A stretch of 64,000 bases of DNA from Vescimonas cirricatena (GCF_020687045.1 NZ_JAJEPW010000011.1:9820-73819); one strand, 5' to 3'; numbered from the stretch's first letter, positions 17,041 to 26,066 are shown. The notes: a model not told the origin generated them from the sequence alone. Program-made: numbers and translations.

Positions 17041-18041
17041 CAGCGGCAGGCGTGGGGCAGCAGCTCCCGCACCTGCCCGGCCAGCCGGTCAAACTGGTCG
17101 CAGGACAGGGCCTGTGCCCCGTCGGACAGGGCGCAGGCCGGGCGGTCGTGCACCTCCACCATCAGGCCGTCGGCTCCGGCGGCCACGGCGGCCAGCGCCA
17201 GGGGAGCCACCAGCTCCGCCCGTCCGGCGGCGTGGCTGGGGTCCACGATCACCGGCAGGTGGGTCAGCTTTTTCAGCACCGGAATGGCGGCAATGTCCAG
17301 AGTGGCCCGGCTGTCGGTTTCGAAGGTCCGGATGCCCCGCTCACACAGGATCACCTGCCGGTTGCCCCCGGCCAGGATATACTCCGCCGCCTGCAGAAGC
17401 TCCGTCACGGTGGCGGACATGCCCCGCTTCAGCAGCACGGGCTTCCTGACCTGGCCCAGGGCCTGGAGCAGGGCGAAATTCTGCATATTCCGGGCCCCGA
17501 CCTGCAGGATATCCACCTGATCCAGGTCCTCCAGCTGGCGGGGGTCCGTGATCTCCGACACCACCGGCAGTCCGGCCTCATGGCCGGCCTCCGTCAGCAT
17601 GGAAATGCCCGGCTGGCCCAGTCCCTGGAAGGAATAGGGGGACGTCCGGGGCTTGAATACCCCGCCCCGCAGCAGCTGCGCTCCGGCGGCCTTGACCCGC
17701 CGGGCGACCCCGGCCATCTGCACCTGGGATTCCACGGCGCAGGGTCCGGCGATCAGGCAGAACTCCGCCCCGATCCGGGCGTCGCCCACCTCCACCACGG
17801 TGTTGTCCGGGTGGGCGGCACGGCCGGCCAGGCGATAGGGCGGCGTGATGCGCCGCACGTCCAGCACATAGGGCAGGGCCGCCAGACCCTCCGGGTCCAG
17901 CCGCCAGGTGTCTCCCACCAGGGTCAGCACGTCGGAGTCCCGGCCCGGGGTCCGGCCGATCCGCACCCCCTGATTCATCAGGCGCACCGCCAGCTGCCGC
18001 AGGGCGGGCTCCTGGGTGTCTTTTTGGATAATAGCGATCAT
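17040..18041 (-). CDS. aroF: 3-deoxy-7-phosphoheptulonate synthase (DAHP synthase)
   Basis: 333 residues from the ATG at 18041, which has GGAGG five bases upstream; the open frame upstream is not used. It condenses phosphoenolpyruvate with erythrose 4-phosphate, the first step of the shikimate pathway. The catalytic domain shows GPCAVES, LLRGGVFKPRTSPYSFQG, the KRGM segment and CERGIRTFE, all typical of the AroAI-beta/KDO8P synthase-like class. The N-terminal ~75 residues form a ferredoxin-like regulatory domain usual in this class. No aromatic-pathway neighbours are visible. Confidence 0.95.
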   Translation of the reverse strand: MIAIIQKDTQEPALRQLAVRLMNQGVRIGRTPGRDSDVLTLVGDTWRLDPEGLAALPYVLDVRRITPPYRLAGRAAHPDNTVVEVGDARIGAEFCLIAGPCAVESQVQMAGVARRVKAAGAQLLRGGVFKPRTSPYSFQGLGQPGISMLTEAGHEAGLPVVSEITDPRQLEDLDQVDILQVGARNMQNFALLQALGQVRKPVLLKRGMSATVTELLQAAEYILAGGNRQVILCERGIRTFETDSRATLDIAAIPVLKKLTHLPVIVDPSHAAGRAELVAPLALAAVAAGADGLMVEVHDRPACALSDGAQALSCDQFDRLAGQVRELLPHACR

Positions 18042-18081
18042 ATGATCCTCCATGCGGCTGTGCCGCTGTATATTCCCGGAT

Positions 18082-18110
18082 ATTGTACCGCAATGCGCGG
18101 GTTTTTGCAA
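18082..18110 (-). promoter_or_regulatory. SigA promoter of aroF
   Basis: Minus strand: TTGCAA (18105-18110), 17 bases, TACAAT (18082-18087), about 40 bases before the start codon. Confidence 0.8.
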
Positions 18111-18191
18111 CCGGGGAATTTCCCGGGGAATACGAAGAATGCGATATCCGAAATGCAGATAATTTCTATATATATATAGCTTGTATATAGC

Positions 18192-18220
18192 TTGACGATT
18201 GACAATGTGTATGCTATGAT
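18192..18220 (+). promoter_or_regulatory. SigA promoter of PstS-like lipoprotein gene
   Basis: TTGACG (18192-18197), 17 bases, TATGAT (18215-18220). The leader of ~105 bases before the gene holds no other gene. Confidence 0.75.
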
Positions 18221-18333
18221 AGATGCAGGTCATCAGAATAGACAAAATGCAATGCTTTCGAGCGGAAATATTTTCCGTTTTGACGGCCTGCATGGCTCAT
18301 CCCATCCAACCGGACATAAAACGGAGGTATCAG

Positions 18334-19212
18334 ATGAAAAGACTGCCGAAAATGCTCTGCGCCCTGATTCTTTGCGCCCTGATGGTGACTGCCGCAGTTT
18401 CCTGCGGCCAGAAGCCCGCCCAGCAGGAACAGGACCCGCCCCAGCAGGAGGACCCCCAGCCTGCCCCGGAGCTGAAGATCGCCGTGGACAGCGATCCGGC
18501 CCGTTCCGCCGTCATCCACTGGTTTTATTCGGAGGAGGGGCAGGCCCTGTTCGGGGACAAAGATCTGAATGACGTGCTTTTCTCGGTGGACCCCCGGGAT
18601 ATCGCCCAGGAGCTGAAGCTGGGGAACTATGACGCCGCCGTGTGCGCCCCCGATCAGAAGGCCCTGCAGCTGCTGGGCGGCTATGAGTCCATGCCCCTGC
18701 TCAAGGACGCCGTGATCTTTGTCCACGGCAACATCGGGCAGGAGGATGCGGACTATAACCTGTCCTCGGAGACCCTCCGCGGCATATACGCCGGCACCGC
18801 CCCCCTTTTCTGGGATGAGGCACAGACTCAGCCGCTGATTCCCGCCTATGGCTATGCCAACGATGCCCAGGACCCCCTCTGGCAGCTGATGTCGATGCAG
18901 TTCGGCTTCACCGCCGACGCGCCGGATATCCTCACGAGGGGGACATGGGACAACCCTGTGATGGCCACTGTCCAGACCGGGCGGGTGGGATCGCCGCTGT
19001 TCCCCCTGCATTATAACTGGCTATTCGGTGAGGCGGGAATCAACGGGTCGGTGATCTCCGTGGACGGCGTGCGGCCCACAGACGCGACGCTGGCGGACGG
19101 GTCCTATCCCTTCACCCTGTCCTACTACGGCCTGTATTGGCCCAGCCATCCCCAGGCCCGGCAGATCGACGCGATCTTACAGGGCGTGCAGGCTATGCAG
19201 ACTGCGGACTGA
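18334..19212 (+). CDS. Periplasmic-binding-like lipoprotein (PstS-type fold)
   Basis: 292 residues from the ATG at 18334, after ACGGAGG. The signal peptide ends in a lipobox-like AVSC (Cys near 24), followed by a Gln/Pro-rich linker. The remainder resembles phosphate-type substrate-binding proteins (SEETLRGIYAGTAPLFWDE near the middle, YPFTLSYYGLYW near the end). No permease or ATPase genes are adjacent, so it may be a solitary sensor or scavenging protein. Substrate unknown. Confidence 0.7.
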   Translation: MKRLPKMLCALILCALMVTAAVSCGQKPAQQEQDPPQQEDPQPAPELKIAVDSDPARSAVIHWFYSEEGQALFGDKDLNDVLFSVDPRDIAQELKLGNYDAAVCAPDQKALQLLGGYESMPLLKDAVIFVHGNIGQEDADYNLSSETLRGIYAGTAPLFWDEAQTQPLIPAYGYANDAQDPLWQLMSMQFGFTADAPDILTRGTWDNPVMATVQTGRVGSPLFPLHYNWLFGEAGINGSVISVDGVRPTDATLADGSYPFTLSYYGLYWPSHPQARQIDAILQGVQAMQTAD

Positions 19213-19251
19213 CTGCTTCCCGGCGTCGTCCTCTCTTTTTTCGGAAAACAG

Positions 19252-19280
19252 TTGCCGTAACGGCGAAAATATACTATACT
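19252..19280 (+). promoter_or_regulatory. SigA promoter of queA
   Basis: TTGCCG (19252-19257), 17 bases, TATACT (19275-19280). Confidence 0.75.
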
Positions 19281-19331
19281 GTTTATTCGACAGTGCCGCT
19301 GGCACAATTTACCGAAAACAGGACGATGGAT

Positions 19332-20357
19332 ATGAAAACAAGCGACTTTAACTATGAATTACCGCCGGAGCTGATCGCCCAGACGCCCATCCCCCAGCGG
19401 GATGCCTCCCGGCTGCTGGTACTGAACAAGAATACCGGCGCATGGCAGCACCGGCATTTTTACGACCTGCCGGAGTATCTCCGGCCCGGCGACTGCCTGA
19501 TTCTCAATAACTCCCGGGTGCTTCCGGCCCGTCTGCTGGGCCACCGGCTGCCCGGCGGCGGGGCCTGCGAGGTGCTGCTGCTGATCGACCGGGGAAACAA
19601 GACCTGGGAGTGCCTGGTGCGGCCCGGCAAGCGCATGCGCACCGGGGCGAAGCTGTCCTTCGGCGACGGGGAGCTGACGGCGGAGGTGGTGGAGGAGCTG
19701 CCCGGCGGCAACCGCCTGGTGCGCTTCGATTATGAGGGAATTTTCCTGGAGGTGCTAGAGCGTCTGGGGAAAATGCCCCTGCCCCCCTATATCAAGGAGG
19801 AGCTTCAGGACCAGGAGCGCTATCAGACGGTGTACTCCAAGGTCAACGGCTCCGCAGCCGCCCCCACGGCGGGCCTGCACTTCACCCAGGAGCTGCTGGA
19901 TCAAGTATCCGCAATGGGTGTAAAGCTGGGATACGTTACACTACATGTGGGCTTGGGGACCTTCCGCCCGGTGAAGGAGGACGAGATCGAGGGCCACGAG
20001 ATGCACAGCGAATACTGCGTGATCCCCCAGGAGACGGCGGACCTGATCAATGAGACCAAGAAAAACGGCGGCCGGGTCATCTGCGTGGGCACCACCTCCT
20101 GCCGCACCATCGAAAGCTGGGCCGCAGAGGACGGCACCATGACGGCCAGCGCCGGATGGACGGATATCTTCATCTATCCCGGGTATCGGTTCAAGGTACT
20201 GGACGGGCTGATTACAAACTTCCATCTGCCGGAGTCCACTCTGATTATGCTGGTGTCCGCCCTGGCGGGCCGGGAGCACGTCCTGGCGGCATATCAGGAG
20301 GCGGTGAAGGAGCGCTATCATTTCTTCAGCTTTGGTGATGCAATGCTTATCCTGTAA
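19332..20357 (+). CDS. queA: tRNA preQ1(34) S-adenosylmethionine ribosyltransferase-isomerase
   Basis: 341 residues, the usual family length. QueA transfers and rearranges the ribose of SAM onto 7-aminomethyl-7-deazaguanine in tRNA, giving epoxyqueuosine. Family motifs include FNYELPPELIAQTP at the start, LILNNSRVLPARL, SAAAPTAGLHFT and VTLHVGLGTFRPV. The ATG at 19332 has AGGA at a suitable distance; the ATG at 19326 is too close to it. The other queuosine genes are not nearby. A strong terminator follows, and then the tandem islands begin. Confidence 0.96.
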   Translation: MKTSDFNYELPPELIAQTPIPQRDASRLLVLNKNTGAWQHRHFYDLPEYLRPGDCLILNNSRVLPARLLGHRLPGGGACEVLLLIDRGNKTWECLVRPGKRMRTGAKLSFGDGELTAEVVEELPGGNRLVRFDYEGIFLEVLERLGKMPLPPYIKEELQDQERYQTVYSKVNGSAAAPTAGLHFTQELLDQVSAMGVKLGYVTLHVGLGTFRPVKEDEIEGHEMHSEYCVIPQETADLINETKKNGGRVICVGTTSCRTIESWAAEDGTMTASAGWTDIFIYPGYRFKVLDGLITNFHLPESTLIMLVSALAGREHVLAAYQEAVKERYHFFSFGDAMLIL

Positions 20358-20390
20358 AGGATGCAGCAATACAATAAGGACCGACAAGCG

Positions 20391-20425
20391 AAGCGGGAGC
20401 CCGGCGTCTGCCGGACTCCCGCTTT
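20391..20425 (+). terminator. Terminator of queA
   Basis: A GC-rich hairpin (AAGCGGGAG with CTCCCGCTTTT, interrupted by an inner CCGGC/GCCGG stem) with a T run. Confidence 0.85.
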
Positions 20426-20579
20426 TGCAAAAGTTTATACAACTTGCCGCCAGTCCGCCTTTTATGCCAATGCGGCGGAGCAGCGATTTGCGAACTGCCG
20501 GTCTGTAGCCCGGGAGGATATTTTCCCCACAAAAACAAAAGAAAGTGCTCAATTCACAAAGAATCAAGCACTTTTCTCT

Positions 20580-20624
20580 TGGCACGCCGTGAGGGATTCG
20601 AACCACCGGCCTTCTGGTCCGTAG
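20580..20624 (-). repeat. Attachment core copy A (tRNA-Arg 3' end)
   Basis: 45 bases matching the 3' part of the tRNA-Arg gene, from anticodon loop to CCA, with one mismatch at 20605. It lacks the 5' half of the tRNA, so it is not a tRNA gene. To its left, AAGTGCT/AGCACTT (about 20542-20576) forms a terminator, probably the original end of the tRNA transcript. Confidence 0.85.
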
Positions 20625-20739
20625 GTTGTCTCAAGGGCAAAACGGAGCCGTTTCGGCTCCGATTTGTGCTTTTTACCGCCGTTCGCTCGGCGGATTTTCC
20701 GTTGTTTCCGTCCAGCTCTGCCCGCTCCAATTCTATTCT

Positions 20740-20756
20740 GGGTCAAAAATGGGTCA
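20740..20756 (+). repeat. Paired GGGTCA repeats, left arm of element 1
   Basis: GGGTCA at 20740-20745 and 20751-20756, 11 bases apart. The same pair recurs at the equivalent place in element 2. Probable arm-type integrase sites. The rest of 20625-20884 has no credible gene. Confidence 0.55.
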
Positions 20757-20884
20757 GAGAAAATTTTGAAATTACAAAACAAAAGTTGTCAAGCGTTTGT
20801 CCAATATAATTTTTATCACGTTTACACACGTAACTTAGAGTGTGGGTGTCGATTGTCCATACTACGTTTCAGAGCACCCTAAGA

Positions 20885-21802
20885 TCATACTTTTTGAGTT
20901 CGCTTCCCGCTGTTTTCCGAGCCGCGTACTTCCTCGTGGTAAAAATAATCCACAATGACCGGATGTCCCGGCTCTGCCCGGCCGTAGGGGAGTTCGTTGT
21001 CCACAAAGGGACAACCGCATTCTCTTGCAAGGTGCTCCGCCTGTTCTTCCAGACCACGGAAGTAGCTTCTGTCTCCCTTGTTGTAGATGGTGTCGTACAG
21101 GGGGAGCAGGTGGGGATATTTCTCCTGGATATAGTCTAAGATGTCTTTTTTGAAACCGCCCCGCAGATTCAAATTTTCCAGCCACACCAGGTCGCACTGG
21201 TCCTTCACCCGGTGGAAGATGGCCTCGAAATCCGTGATACCGGGAAAAACCGGAGCGATAAAGCACACGGTGCGGATACCTGCGTCATAAACCTGTTTCA
21301 TGGCATCCAGCCGCCGCTTGATGCTGACGGCATTGTCCATATCGTTTTTGAAATCCTCGTCCAGCGTATTGATCGACCAGGAAACAGTGACCTTTCCCAT
21401 CTCTTTCAGAAGGTCGATATCCCGTACTACCAGGTCAGACTTAGTGCAGATCAAAATCTCCGCGCTGCTGTCTTTCAGTTGCTCCAGCAGCTTGCGGGTA
21501 TTTTCGAACTGTTCCTCCTGAGGCAGGTACCCATCCGTCACCGAGCCGATGACCACACGCTGTCCGGCGTATTTCCGGGGATTTTTGATGGCAGGCCAAT
21601 GCTTCACATCCAGAAAAGTACCCCAAGGCTCAGTATGGCCGGTGAACCGCTTCATGAACGAAGCGTAGCAGTATTTGCAGCCATGGGTACAGCCTACATA
21701 AGGATTGACCGAATAGCCGCCCACCGGCAGGGTGGATTTTGTCATGATATTTTTTGTCTCCACATCCCGGATCAGGATGCCGTTGTTGTTCACTTCCGCC
21801 AT
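20885..21802 (-). CDS. Radical SAM mobile pair protein A (SPL-like radical SAM)
   Basis: 305 residues from the ATG at 21802 after GGAGGTG. The radical SAM cluster motif CX3CX2C is at Cys38, Cys42 and Cys45 (GCTHGCKYCYAS). The body resembles the SplB/Rv2578c type of radical SAM proteins (SVTDGYLPQEEQ, LICTKSDLVVRDIDLL). In gut Firmicutes such a gene occurs with a second radical SAM protein and a small regulator as a mobile cargo pair. It overlaps the end of gene B by 13 bases. Substrate unknown. Confidence 0.8.
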   Translation of the reverse strand: MAEVNNNGILIRDVETKNIMTKSTLPVGGYSVNPYVGCTHGCKYCYASFMKRFTGHTEPWGTFLDVKHWPAIKNPRKYAGQRVVIGSVTDGYLPQEEQFENTRKLLEQLKDSSAEILICTKSDLVVRDIDLLKEMGKVTVSWSINTLDEDFKNDMDNAVSIKRRLDAMKQVYDAGIRTVCFIAPVFPGITDFEAIFHRVKDQCDLVWLENLNLRGGFKKDILDYIQEKYPHLLPLYDTIYNKGDRSYFRGLEEQAEHLARECGCPFVDNELPYGRAEPGHPVIVDYFYHEEVRGSENSGKRTQKV

Positions 21803-22478
21803 GTTTTTTGCACCTCCAATACCCGGCAGAAAGCCGGGGGCAGCTCTTGTACCATGCTTTCCTCGCCGATGACGGAAAGCAGATCTTCCTTCGTGAACAC
21901 CGGGATGCCCAGTGTGTGAGCCTGATCGGTCAAATTCCGTACCCACTCCGGTTCGGATACGGTTTTACCCTTCCTGCGTCCGGTCTCAGTACCGATGACG
22001 ATCCACTCAATTCCGGTAAGGTCTACCATGCCAACATCATCAAACATGGTTCAAAGGTCACATAGTAATGCCCGCCGCTGATGTGCTCCCGTAAAGTCTG
22101 GATACGGTTTTTCTCTTTGCTGGAGGTAACAGTTACACCAAACCAAGCATTCTCCAGGGTAGTGGAAAACACAATATCCTCCGGTCGCTTGGTCAAAAAC
22201 AGATATTGGTGCTGCGGATTTTCAGTCATCTTGTCAAATATCTGTTCCCGCCACTCTGTCTTCCAGTGGGAAAAATCGCTCATGCCGGTGAGCAGAAAAT
22301 TCTGTGGGCGCTTTTTCTCCATCAGCCGCAGTTTATTTGGAAAAAACTCCGGCTTTTCAAAGTCGTCGATCATGTGAAACCGGCGAACATTATTTCTGGC
22401 GTAGCAGTAGCTGCAGCCGATCGTACAGCCGATCACCAGATTCATGTTCTGAATACAGTCTTTAATACAAACAGCCAC
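21790..22478 (-). pseudogene. Radical SAM mobile pair protein B, frameshifted
   Basis: The first part (22478-22023, GTG start after AAGGAGG) carries CX3CX2C at Cys18, Cys22 and Cys25 (GCTIGCSYCYARN) and runs to HYYVTFEPC before leaving the family frame and stopping. The expected continuation (FDDVGMVDLTGIEWIVIGTETG...) is in the next frame from ~22047 to 21790. A single missing base near 22047 would explain it. The two halves together have the length and motifs of a DUF5131/Gp37-like radical SAM protein. Either inactivated or an assembly or sequencing error. Confidence 0.75.
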
Positions 22479-22506
22479 CGCTGATGCCTCCTTACCGTTT
22501 TAAGAT

Positions 22507-23010
22507 TCAGCCTTCTGCCGCAGGTGCAACTTTCCCGAAGCCGTTCCAGGCATACAGGCCCTTCTTGTCCTCATCGCCCAGAAACTTATCCACCTGACAG
22601 ATGTGCAGGATATGGTCGCCCACCTCCACAGACTGCTGCAGGGTGGCCACCATTGCCAGACGAGTATCCACCGGAATCTGGATGTCACTGCCCTCCACAG
22701 CCATCATCTCGATGTTATTGGCGACCACCTTATCGGTCTTGGCACCGGTAGACGCTCCGCAGGCCATCACCACCTGAGCAATACTCTCGCCAGGAACGGT
22801 GACAATCACCTTACCAGTCTCCCGTACCTGCTTACCGGTGTGGGACTGTTTGCCAGTGGCGAAACCCACCATGGGCGGATTGAAGGAGAGGTAAGACACA
22901 AAGCAAATGGGAGCCAGGTTCGTAGAACCATCCTCCTTTTTAGAGCAGATCAGTGTCAGCGGATTGGGGGAGGTCAGAACAGTAGCCTCCATAATGTTCA
23001 GTTCTTTCAT
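22507..23010 (-). CDS. Flavin reductase family protein
   Basis: 167 residues from the ATG at 23010. It resembles the FMN-binding split-barrel flavoreductases: PNPLTLICSKKEDGSTNLAPICFVSYLSFNPPMVGFA near the start and SVEVGDHILHICQVD near the end. Such enzymes bind FMN and reduce flavins or small substrates with NAD(P)H. It heads the minus-strand operon of the two radical SAM genes and is divergent from the HxlR regulator, so it may supply electrons to them. That link is inference. Confidence 0.85.
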   Translation of the reverse strand: MKELNIMEATVLTSPNPLTLICSKKEDGSTNLAPICFVSYLSFNPPMVGFATGKQSHTGKQVRETGKVIVTVPGESIAQVVMACGASTGAKTDKVVANNIEMMAVEGSDIQIPVDTRLAMVATLQQSVEVGDHILHICQVDKFLGDEDKKGLYAWNGFGKVAPAAEG

Positions 23011-23072
23011 GTCATTCAGACCTTTCTGAGAAATTTCAGTCGTTGACTGCATGGCCAACCAGTGATATATTT

Positions 23073-23118
23073 ATTATACTTGACAGCAATTCTTGTTCAA
23101 GTACGCAAATTATTTGTA
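23073..23118 (-). promoter_or_regulatory. Divergent promoter and operator region, flavin reductase/HxlR
   Basis: Minus strand: TTGAAC (23095-23100), 16 bases, TATAAT (23073-23078). The inverted repeat TACTTG...CAAGTA covers the spacer, and a second one, GTAC-N11-GTAC, starts at 23101. HxlR regulators bind such palindromes, so the regulator probably controls this promoter. Confidence 0.6.
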
Positions 23119-23164
23119 CCTGGTATCAAAAAGTATGCTGCAAAAGACGAGGAAAGATCCAATC

Positions 23165-23518
23165 ATGACTTATGAAGAATTCAAAGAAAAGGTTGGCAGT
23201 GTCATTCTAACCGATGATGGAAACTGCCCGGTCACGCCGGTGGTTCAAATGCTGCAGGGCAAATGGAAACTCCAAATTCTCTATGAACTATGCATCAAGT
23301 GTCCCATGCGGTTTGGGGAACTGAAAAAGATGCTAAAGCCAATTACAAATACGGCGCTGACAAATGCCCTCAAAGAGTTGGAAGCCGATAATTTGATACA
23401 ACGAATCCAGTACAATGAGATGCCGTTGCGAGTAGAATACTCCCTAACACTGAAAGGGCAAGATTTGTTGCCGGTATTTTATGCCATTATGCAGTGGGGA
23501 ATAAAATATATCCCTTGA
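23165..23518 (+). CDS. HxlR-family winged-helix regulator
   Basis: 117 residues from the ATG at 23165 (MTYEEFKEKVG) after GAGGAAAG. The HxlR core is clear: CPVTPVVQMLQGKWKLQILYEL, RFGELKKMLKPITNTALTNALKELE, and the wing RVEYSLTLKGQDLLP. A Cys at residue 23 is in the position used by redox- or electrophile-sensing HxlR proteins. It is divergent from the flavin reductase and radical SAM genes and probably controls them. Confidence 0.88.
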   Translation: MTYEEFKEKVGSVILTDDGNCPVTPVVQMLQGKWKLQILYELCIKCPMRFGELKKMLKPITNTALTNALKELEADNLIQRIQYNEMPLRVEYSLTLKGQDLLPVFYAIMQWGIKYIP

Positions 23519-23545
23519 ATTTCTAAAACAAATGATTTCAATAAA

Positions 23546-23761
23546 TTACTGGTGTAATTTACCCTTGACAAATCTCATCACAATGCTCCTTTGACTTCGA
23601 CCACCAACTTTTTCATCAGTTTTGCTTTCCTTCTTCATCAGATGGGCAAAGTTGGTTGTAGTCATAACAAAGATCCTTTGTCCGAGCCAGATCATCTGAT
23701 AGCTCTTTAGCGTCATTCGCGTCATGAAGCATTTGCTCAGCATTTTTTCCTTTTCTGTCAT
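23546..23761 (-). pseudogene. Relic of maltose/galactoside O-acetyltransferase
   Basis: The N-terminus MTEKEKMLS is followed, in the next frame, by the domain signature YDYNQLCPSDEEGK of the maltose acetyltransferase family, then by a short tail back in the first frame. Only the N-terminal region (about 60 codons) is present, broken by two frameshifts, and the left-handed beta-helix catalytic domain is absent. A decayed leftover in element 1. Confidence 0.6.
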
Positions 23762-24269
23762 TCTGGCTCACCCTCATCTCCGAAAAGTCCGGATTTGTGG
23801 GACTTATCATACCATAACACAAAAGCGTTTGCTACTGAAATTACCGACAGGGATATCTGTATATTAGCAGAAAAAGTGACCGCGCAGGGAGTGCTGCTCG
23901 GCAACCTCAGAAAACGACAAATGAGCCGCTTTGACAAGCGGACGTCCGGCGTTTCGGCAGCACGCAAAGCACGCCGGGGGTAGTGATACCACCCCCACCT
24001 CGCACATTCAGAAAGTACTGCGCACAGAGTGAAAAAACAGTGACATCACCAAGTTGCAAACAGATTACGCAGCCCAGCGGGGCCGCGACGCCTCGGAACA
24101 GCGACGCACATGAGCGCATCGCTGTCCCGCAGGCTCTCTGCGTTCTTCGGGAGCACACCCGGCCAAGACCCAAAAGCGGCAAAGTTTGCCGTTCTGATAC
24201 CCGGCCACGCAGGGTTTCCGAAACGTGTGGAACGGTCCGAGGGTAGTGATAGCAGCCCCGTCCGGAAGG
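23762..24269. other. Non-coding stretch of element 1
   Basis: No ORF here has a ribosome binding site or a recognisable protein. The segment around 24072-24085 (CAGCCCAGCGGGG) recurs in element 2 at ~30412. Confidence 0.4.
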
Positions 24270-24605
24270 CCCCTTGTTTCGCCCTGTGAGCCCTTGTGTG
24301 TGATCCTTCTCCGAAAGCCGAGTGTGTACCCGCTTTCACCTGTGAAAGCGAATGTGCGGCGTTTGTGGGAGATTGTCCAAAGCAAGACTGAAATGGAACT
24401 GTGAGAATGAAAATGCTTGCGTGTATAACGGTAGAGCGAAGCGTACTGTGTGGGAGTCTTGTAGGGGAGGTTTCCTGCGCTTTTCACAGCTTTTTCGAGG
24501 ACGAAAAAGAAAGCAGGAGAAAGGCATTGGCGCTTTTCGCGCCAATGCCTATTCACAGCAGCCCGCAGTGCGAGCTGCCGCAAGGGTTTGCGGGTTTTGG
24601 AAATT
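24270..24605 (+). repeat. Shared leader region upstream of integrase (copy in element 1)
   Basis: Blocks here recur in order in element 2 (30540-30790): the CCTTCTCCGAAAGCCGAG block, a CGAAAGCG-type hairpin, the GCTTTTTCGAGGACGAAAAAG hairpin and a variable hairpin. Between the blocks the copies diverge. Antisense ORFs over it are not convincing proteins. The rest up to 24889 (ACAAAGATAAG, GATAACTTTCTGATAA) is also shared and leads to the integrase ribosome binding site. Confidence 0.6.
24474..24549 (+). other. Tandem conserved hairpins before integrase
   Basis: CCTGC (24474-24478) pairs with GCAGG (24513-24517) around an inner CTTTTTCG/CGAAAAAG stem. Next to it an 11-bp perfect hairpin lies at 24523-24549. 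Element 2 has a different sequence but an equivalent hairpin at 30742-30768, so the structure is kept while the bases change. Confidence 0.6.
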
Positions 24606-24889
24606 GACGCTTTTTTCGAGACTTCCGGAACTGTTTGGCGCTAAATTTGAGAAAAGTCGCCGCAAAGCCCCGTGTCACAACGGTTTGTGGCGGCGCTTTG
24701 ATAGAAAATCGGTACGCTTTATACCGTTGTAGTCGGCGGAAGTCTCCGTAGCAGCTCAAATCTTGCTACGCCATAAACAAAGATAAGCGGCGGTTGAGAA
24801 TTGATAACTTTCTGATAATAGTGTGGCTTCCCCATAGCTTTTCTCTGCCTTTTACGGTATTGTGTACCGTTACAAAGGAGGTCGATTTT

Positions 24890-26041
24890 ATGCCAAAAAG
24901 GCGAGCGAACGGTGAGGGCAATATCCGAAAACGAAAGGACGGACGCTGGGAGGGGCGGTACACTGTCGGTCACGATCCGGAAACCGGAAAAGCCATCATC
25001 AAAAATGTTCTCGGCAAGACGCAGGCTGCGGTCAAGGAGAAGTTGAAGAAAGCCATAGAGGAAAACGTCGGCATCGACTACGGACGGGCCAAGACCTACA
25101 CGGTGGGGAGTTGGCTGGAGGTCTGGATGGAGAACTACGCGAAAGTAAAACTCAGACCGTCCACGTTCAAGACCAGCCAAGGCTTTCTGAAAAACCACAT
25201 CAAGCCGCAGATCGGCGGCATCCCGCTGGCAGACTTGACTTCTCTGGACTTGCAGCGGTTCTACAAGCACCTGTTGGACGGCGGCCGGGTAGACCGCATC
25301 GAAGCGAAAAAGAAGCCAAAAGGACTGGCACCGAAAACCGTCCGCAACATCCACCAGATGATCGGCTCGGCGTACAATCTCGCCCTGGAGCAGAAGTTGG
25401 TGAGCAAGAATCCAACGCAGGGCTGCGCCCTGCCAAAGGAGGAGCACAAAGAGATGAAAACCCTGACCGCCGACCAGCTCAGCGCCTTCTTCCGGGAGGC
25501 CAGGGACAGCGGTGTGTACGAACTCTACTACCTCGACCTCGCCACCGGACTTCGGCGCGGCGAACTGTTGGGACTGAAATGGACGGACGTTGATCTCGTC
25601 CGTGGTGTGCTGAAAATCCAACGGGCAATTTCACGTCAGAACGGCAAGGTAGTCGAAGCCCCGCTGAAAACGAAAAACGCCTACCGCACACTGCCGTTGT
25701 CGGCAGACACGATAAGCGTTCTGAAAATGCAGAAAAACAAGGTGGGAAGCAGCGAGTGGGTATTTCCATCGCCCACCGGAGGCCCCATGTCACCGGACAG
25801 CGTCCTGCATATGCTGCACCGCGTTCTAAAGCGGGCGGGACTGCCACGGATACGCTTTCATGACCTGCGCCACACCTTCGCCACCATGGCCCTGCAAAAC
25901 GGCGTGGATGTAAAAACCGTGTCCTCGATGCTCGGTCACTACTCCGCAGGCTTCACGCTGGACACCTACGCCCACGTCACCACCGACGCACAGCTCAAGG
26001 CGGCGCAAACGATGGGGAGCATCCTCTCCCGTGCGGTATAG
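24890..26041 (+). CDS. int: Site-specific tyrosine integrase of element 1
   Basis: 383 residues from the ATG at 24890 after AAAGGAGG. The N-terminus has a basic arm-binding segment (KRRANGEGNIRKRKDGRWEGRY), then a SAM-like core-binding domain (~65-170). The catalytic domain has Arg222 (ATGLRRGE), His324-x-x-Arg327 (HDLRH), His350 (LGHYS) and the nucleophile Tyr360 (LDTYAHV). All catalytic residues are present, so it should be active. It probably recombines the 45-base tRNA-Arg cores that flank both elements. Confidence 0.95.
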   Translation: MPKRRANGEGNIRKRKDGRWEGRYTVGHDPETGKAIIKNVLGKTQAAVKEKLKKAIEENVGIDYGRAKTYTVGSWLEVWMENYAKVKLRPSTFKTSQGFLKNHIKPQIGGIPLADLTSLDLQRFYKHLLDGGRVDRIEAKKKPKGLAPKTVRNIHQMIGSAYNLALEQKLVSKNPTQGCALPKEEHKEMKTLTADQLSAFFREARDSGVYELYYLDLATGLRRGELLGLKWTDVDLVRGVLKIQRAISRQNGKVVEAPLKTKNAYRTLPLSADTISVLKMQKNKVGSSEWVFPSPTGGPMSPDSVLHMLHRVLKRAGLPRIRFHDLRHTFATMALQNGVDVKTVSSMLGHYSAGFTLDTYAHVTTDAQLKAAQTMGSILSRAV

Positions 26042-26066
26042 ACCTTTCCGCTATCCGCTCCCGTTG

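Noticed and set aside
24065..24583. 172-codon minus-strand ORF in the element 1 leader, with a similar ORF at 30202-30771
   Set aside because: The similarity follows DNA blocks and hairpins rather than a protein pattern, both have unusual composition and no ribosome site, and their downstream parts diverge.
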